The notes under the pieces are model-generated. The model had not been told where the DNA came from. It searched no databases and was given only the letters and a program-made list of their open reading frames with translations. A DNA stretch of 17,249 nt from Ilumatobacteraceae bacterium (GTDB taxonomy: Bacteria > Actinomycetota > Acidimicrobiia > Acidimicrobiales > Ilumatobacteraceae): assembly GCA_025463305.1 (NCBI GenBank), contig JAOBWK010000060.1, forward strand, positions 1 to 17,249. Reading direction: 5' to 3'. Shown piece after piece: positions 15,434 to 17,249 of this stretch (its first letter is position 1; each line of letters begins with the position of its first letter). Made by a program: the position numbers and the translations under genes.

Positions 15434-15455
15434 GGTGCCGGAGCGGTGCCGGAGC
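15434..15455. repeat. Perfect 11-bp tandem duplication in the oxygenase/amidohydrolase gap
   Basis: GGTGCCGGAGC occurs twice back to back (15434-15444, 15445-15455), about 20-40 bp upstream of the oxygenase ATG. The period is near one DNA helical turn, so two regulator subunits could bind the same face. It may also be a chance duplication. Confidence 0.5.
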
Positions 15456-15561
15456 TCGCGGTGGACACTTCGGTGACGCTGCCATTCGCTTCTTCGCTTC
15501 GAGACGAACCCCGCCACCCCTTCACACTGGGTGCACGGCGACATCCACGATCGCCGCAGCC

Positions 15562-15566
15562 AGGAG
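15562..15566 (+). promoter_or_regulatory. Ribosome binding site of the amidohydrolase-related gene
   Basis: AGGAG lies 6 nt before the ATG at 15573. It decides the start against an in-frame ATG at 15531 and is one of the few clear Shine-Dalgarno sites in the window. Confidence 0.7.
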
Positions 15567-15572
15567 CACCCC

Positions 15573-16451
15573 ATGAGCTACCCCGACGGCATCGGCGCGA
15601 TCGACCTGATGATCGGCTTCCCCTTCCGCGACAAGAAGGCCACGTACGAGTACCTGCGCGCCGGCATCAAGGACACGGGCGAGGACGCGTCGGTCATGCC
15701 CGCCGGCTACATGTTCAAGGACACGCCCGACGAGGCCGGCGACCGCGACCCGGTCGAGGTGACGTTCGGCGAGATGGACCGATGGGGCGTGGCCGCCGGC
15801 CTGTTCGGCGTGAACGAGAACTCGATCGAGGCCAAGAAGCGCTACCCGAACCGAGTGTTCTTCAGCACCGAGATCGATCCGAACGACATCACCGGCGCAG
15901 TCCGCAAGATCCGTGCGACCCATCAGCAGCACGGCCTCAGCGCGGTCACCACGTTCCCGGCCGGCTGCATCCCGCAGGTGCCCGTCAGCGACCGTCGCTA
16001 CTACCCGATCTACCAGACGTGCATCGACCTCGACATCCCGATCATCAGCAATGCGGGCATCCCCGGCCCGCGGGTGCCCGCCGAGTGCCAGAACGTGATG
16101 CACTTCGATCAGGTGTGCTACGACTTCCCCGAGCTGCGCATCGTGATGCGCCACGGCGCCGAGCCGTGGGAGGACCTGGCCGTCAAGCTGATGCTGAAGT
16201 GGCCCGGGCTCTACTACATGCCGAGCGCCTTCGCCCCGAAGTACTACCCGAAGGCGATCATCGACTACGCCAACTCTCGTGGCTCGGAGAAGGTGATGTA
16301 CGCCGGCTACTACCCTGCCGGACTCACGCTCGAGCGGATCTTCACGGAGATGCGCAACGTGCCGCTCCGCGACGACGTCTGGCCGAAGTTCCTCCGCGAG
16401 AACGCCAAGCGGGTGTTCAAGCTGGGCGATCTCGACGAGTCGGTCAGCTGA
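15573..16451 (+). CDS. Amidohydrolase_2-related protein lacking most metal ligands
   Basis: The 292-residue protein has the overall TIM-barrel pattern of the ACMSD-like amidohydrolases: AIDLMIGFP at the N-terminus, DLDIPIISNAGIPGPRV in the middle, LRIVMRHGAEPWEDLAVKLM, and the C-terminal SEKVMYAGYYPAGLTLERIF. In active members these places hold DxHxH, a second His, a third His and a G-[ST]-D-x-P Asp. Here they read IDLMIG (10-15), Asn160, His194 (kept) and Tyr246 in place of Asp. The usual zinc site is therefore largely gone. The fold assignment is reasonable; catalytic activity is doubtful or uses different chemistry. It is divergent from the oxygenase and overlaps the GRAM-like gene by 8 nt at the 3' end. 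Confidence 0.78.
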   Translation: MSYPDGIGAIDLMIGFPFRDKKATYEYLRAGIKDTGEDASVMPAGYMFKDTPDEAGDRDPVEVTFGEMDRWGVAAGLFGVNENSIEAKKRYPNRVFFSTEIDPNDITGAVRKIRATHQQHGLSAVTTFPAGCIPQVPVSDRRYYPIYQTCIDLDIPIISNAGIPGPRVPAECQNVMHFDQVCYDFPELRIVMRHGAEPWEDLAVKLMLKWPGLYYMPSAFAPKYYPKAIIDYANSRGSEKVMYAGYYPAGLTLERIFTEMRNVPLRDDVWPKFLRENAKRVFKLGDLDESVS

Positions 16452-16848
16452 CCCGCCACGCCTCGGCGCCGTCGTCGACGACGGTGCGACCTCGGGCGGC
16501 GATCGCCTCGCGCAGCGCCGGACCGAAGCGCTTCCAGCCGTCGTTCAACAGCACCTCGCCGGCTCCGGTGGTGATGGCGATCCGGTCCTTGTTGAGCATC
16601 TTGCGGCGCTGCCCGGCGCCGACGATCTGATCCAGGTCGATCGCGAACAGCGGACCGTCCGCCTCGTGACGATGCTGCAGCGCGCCAGCCACCGCAGCAC
16701 CCGCCACGCCGCCGATGCCCACGTTCGCGGCGAAGCGCTGATCGAAGAAGATCAGCCGCTGATCGGTGAGCACCGCCGTGCCCATCGTCGCGCTCGCCCC
16801 GCCCTTGACCAACGCGGTGGCCATCCGTTGGATCTCTCGTTCCTCCAT
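16444..16848 (-). CDS. Small GRAM/bacterial PH-like domain protein
   Basis: The product is 134 residues starting MEEREIQRMATALVKGGASA. The strand motif AVLTDQRLIFFDQRF (25-39) and the later DLDQIVGAGQRRKMLNKDRI and GEVLLNDGWKRFGPALREAI match the GRAM/bPH layout of beta strands followed by a C-terminal helix. Between the first strands lies a Gly/Ala-rich hydrophobic segment (about 41-57) that could form a membrane-associating hairpin. The ATG at 16848 is chosen because TATTGT (16855-16860) lies 6 nt upstream; an in-frame start at 16893 gives an unlikely Pro/Arg-rich extension. Such proteins are generally cytoplasmic and of unknown function. Confidence 0.7.
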   Translation of the reverse strand: MEEREIQRMATALVKGGASATMGTAVLTDQRLIFFDQRFAANVGIGGVAGAAVAGALQHRHEADGPLFAIDLDQIVGAGQRRKMLNKDRIAITTGAGEVLLNDGWKRFGPALREAIAARGRTVVDDGAEAWRVS

Positions 16849-16854
16849 CCCCGG

Positions 16855-16860
16855 ACAATA
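16855..16860 (-). promoter_or_regulatory. Candidate -10 box of the GRAM-like gene, leaderless
   Basis: On the minus strand TATTGT is followed by CCGGGG (6 nt) and the ATG at 16848. No Shine-Dalgarno is present. No convincing -35 element is seen. Confidence 0.45.
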
Positions 16861-17113
16861 TCCGCGGCGTGCGGGCGTGGCCGGGGCGTCCAACCGCTGT
16901 CACAGCTCCCGCGCACTTACCGCCGGCTATGCGATCGCTTCTCGGTGCTGCCTCGGGGATTCTGTGCGGTTCGGCGGGAGCGTTCTGTGTTCTTGGGGAG
17001 CGGCTGCCGCGATCACCGCCTGCGCAGAACAACCCAACTGAACCAAAACATCGTATCTGGCCTTGCGGCCGCGACACCCGAACGAACAACGCAACAGTGC
17101 ATGTCAGAGGTTG
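16861..17113. other. Intergenic region without a supported gene
   Basis: This stretch lies between the GRAM-like gene and the end of the repeat protein, both on the minus strand. Its right part (about 17030-17113) is clearly richer in A and T than the rest of the window. I see no intrinsic terminator hairpin with a T run, no RNA gene and no convincing reading frame. It should carry upstream promoter sequence for the GRAM-like gene and the 3' untranslated region of the repeat protein gene. Confidence 0.5.
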
Positions 17114-17249
17114 TCAGCTCGGGAACCAGCCGTTGACGTCGGCGATCAGGTGGGTGTTGACGCTGGCGTAGAAGCAGACGAACCCGTCCGTTGACACGGG
17201 GGCGATGACAGCGTTCGGCACGGTTTGGCCGGCAACGAAGTTCAGGTTC
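17114..17249 (-). CDS. C-terminal end of a secreted repeat protein (ADVNGWF-type repeat), cut by window edge
   Basis: The last 44 residues read NLNFVAGQTVPNAVIAPVST, then DGFVCFYASVNTHLIADVNG, then WFPS and a stop (TGA, complement of 17114-17116). The order GQTVPNAVI, a G-x-V-C-x-Y strand and THLIADVNGWF is a recurring beta-rich unit at the C-terminus of large exported actinobacterial proteins, often in several tandem copies. The rest of the gene lies right of the window, so the main domain is unknown. The Cys and the hydrophobic strands fit an extracellular fold. Confidence 0.78.
   Translation of the reverse strand, partial: NLNFVAGQTVPNAVIAPVSTDGFVCFYASVNTHLIADVNGWFPS

Noticed and set aside
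15490..15512. Repeated TTCGCTTC octamer as an operator
   Set aside because: Two overlapping-style copies in a simple pyrimidine-rich stretch; no symmetry and no regulator context.
16980..17035. GTTCTG...CAGAAC inverted repeat as a terminator
   Set aside because: The arms are only six bases and about 40 bp apart, with no T run on either side.
16849..17089. Extension of the GRAM-like gene to an upstream start
   Set aside because: The added residues are Pro/Arg/Gly-rich and the -10 box TATTGT would then lie inside the gene.
16869..17171. 100-codon plus-strand frame with a signal-peptide-like stretch MRSLLGAASGILCGSAGAFC
   Set aside because: It runs antisense into the repeat protein, the later part is not protein-like, and there is no promoter or ribosome site; the hydrophobic stretch looks accidental.

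Overview
This is a high-GC chromosomal window from an actinobacterium. Four things point there: a DUF222/13E12-family HNH nuclease gene (left edge), an actinobacterial-type SOS box (GAAC-N4-GTTC), two luciferase-like F420/flavin oxidoreductases, and the C-terminal end of an 'ADVNGWF'-type repeat protein (right edge). The mix resembles Acidimicrobiia (Ilumatobacter-like) more than Mycobacterium or Streptomyces, but that placement is inference.

Layout. 1-569 (-): 5' part of a DUF222 nuclease gene with a probable LexA-controlled promoter. 736-3585 (+): azlC-azlD amino-acid exporter pair, a small two-helix membrane protein, then a molybdopterin oxidoreductase overlapping a membrane cytochrome b, which together look like one electron-transfer module. 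3586-7197 (-): a membrane-anchored beta-propeller protein with a sigma-factor-like N-terminus, followed by a class-C beta-lactamase-fold serine hydrolase. 7322-9234 (+): translationally coupled LLM oxidoreductase and crotonase-fold protein. 9241-11778 (-): GAF/multi-PAS/GGDEF diguanylate cyclase. 11921-12985 (+): second LLM oxidoreductase. 12966-13805 (-) and 13895-14500 (+): divergent metallo-beta-lactamase-fold hydrolase and TetR regulator sharing an operator-rich gap. 14490-15413 (-) and 15573-16451 (+): divergent IPNS-like oxygenase and amidohydrolase-related protein. 16444-16848 (-): small GRAM/PH-like protein. 17114-17249 (-): end of a secreted repeat protein.

Two genome-scale traits stand out. 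First, genes that begin a transcription unit often have a TANNNT -10-like box 6-8 nt before the start codon and no Shine-Dalgarno sequence, which suggests leaderless mRNAs. Second, every convergent gene pair overlaps or nearly abuts at its stop codons, leaving no room for classical terminators.

No rRNA, tRNA, CRISPR array, insertion sequence or prophage was seen. No dedicated multi-gene defence or biosynthetic system is evident. The most unusual items are the sigma-like/transmembrane/propeller fusion, the SOS box that exactly fills a promoter spacer, and three enzyme-fold proteins lacking a family-defining residue or ligand set (crotonase Glu, 2-oxoglutarate Arg, amidohydrolase metal ligands).
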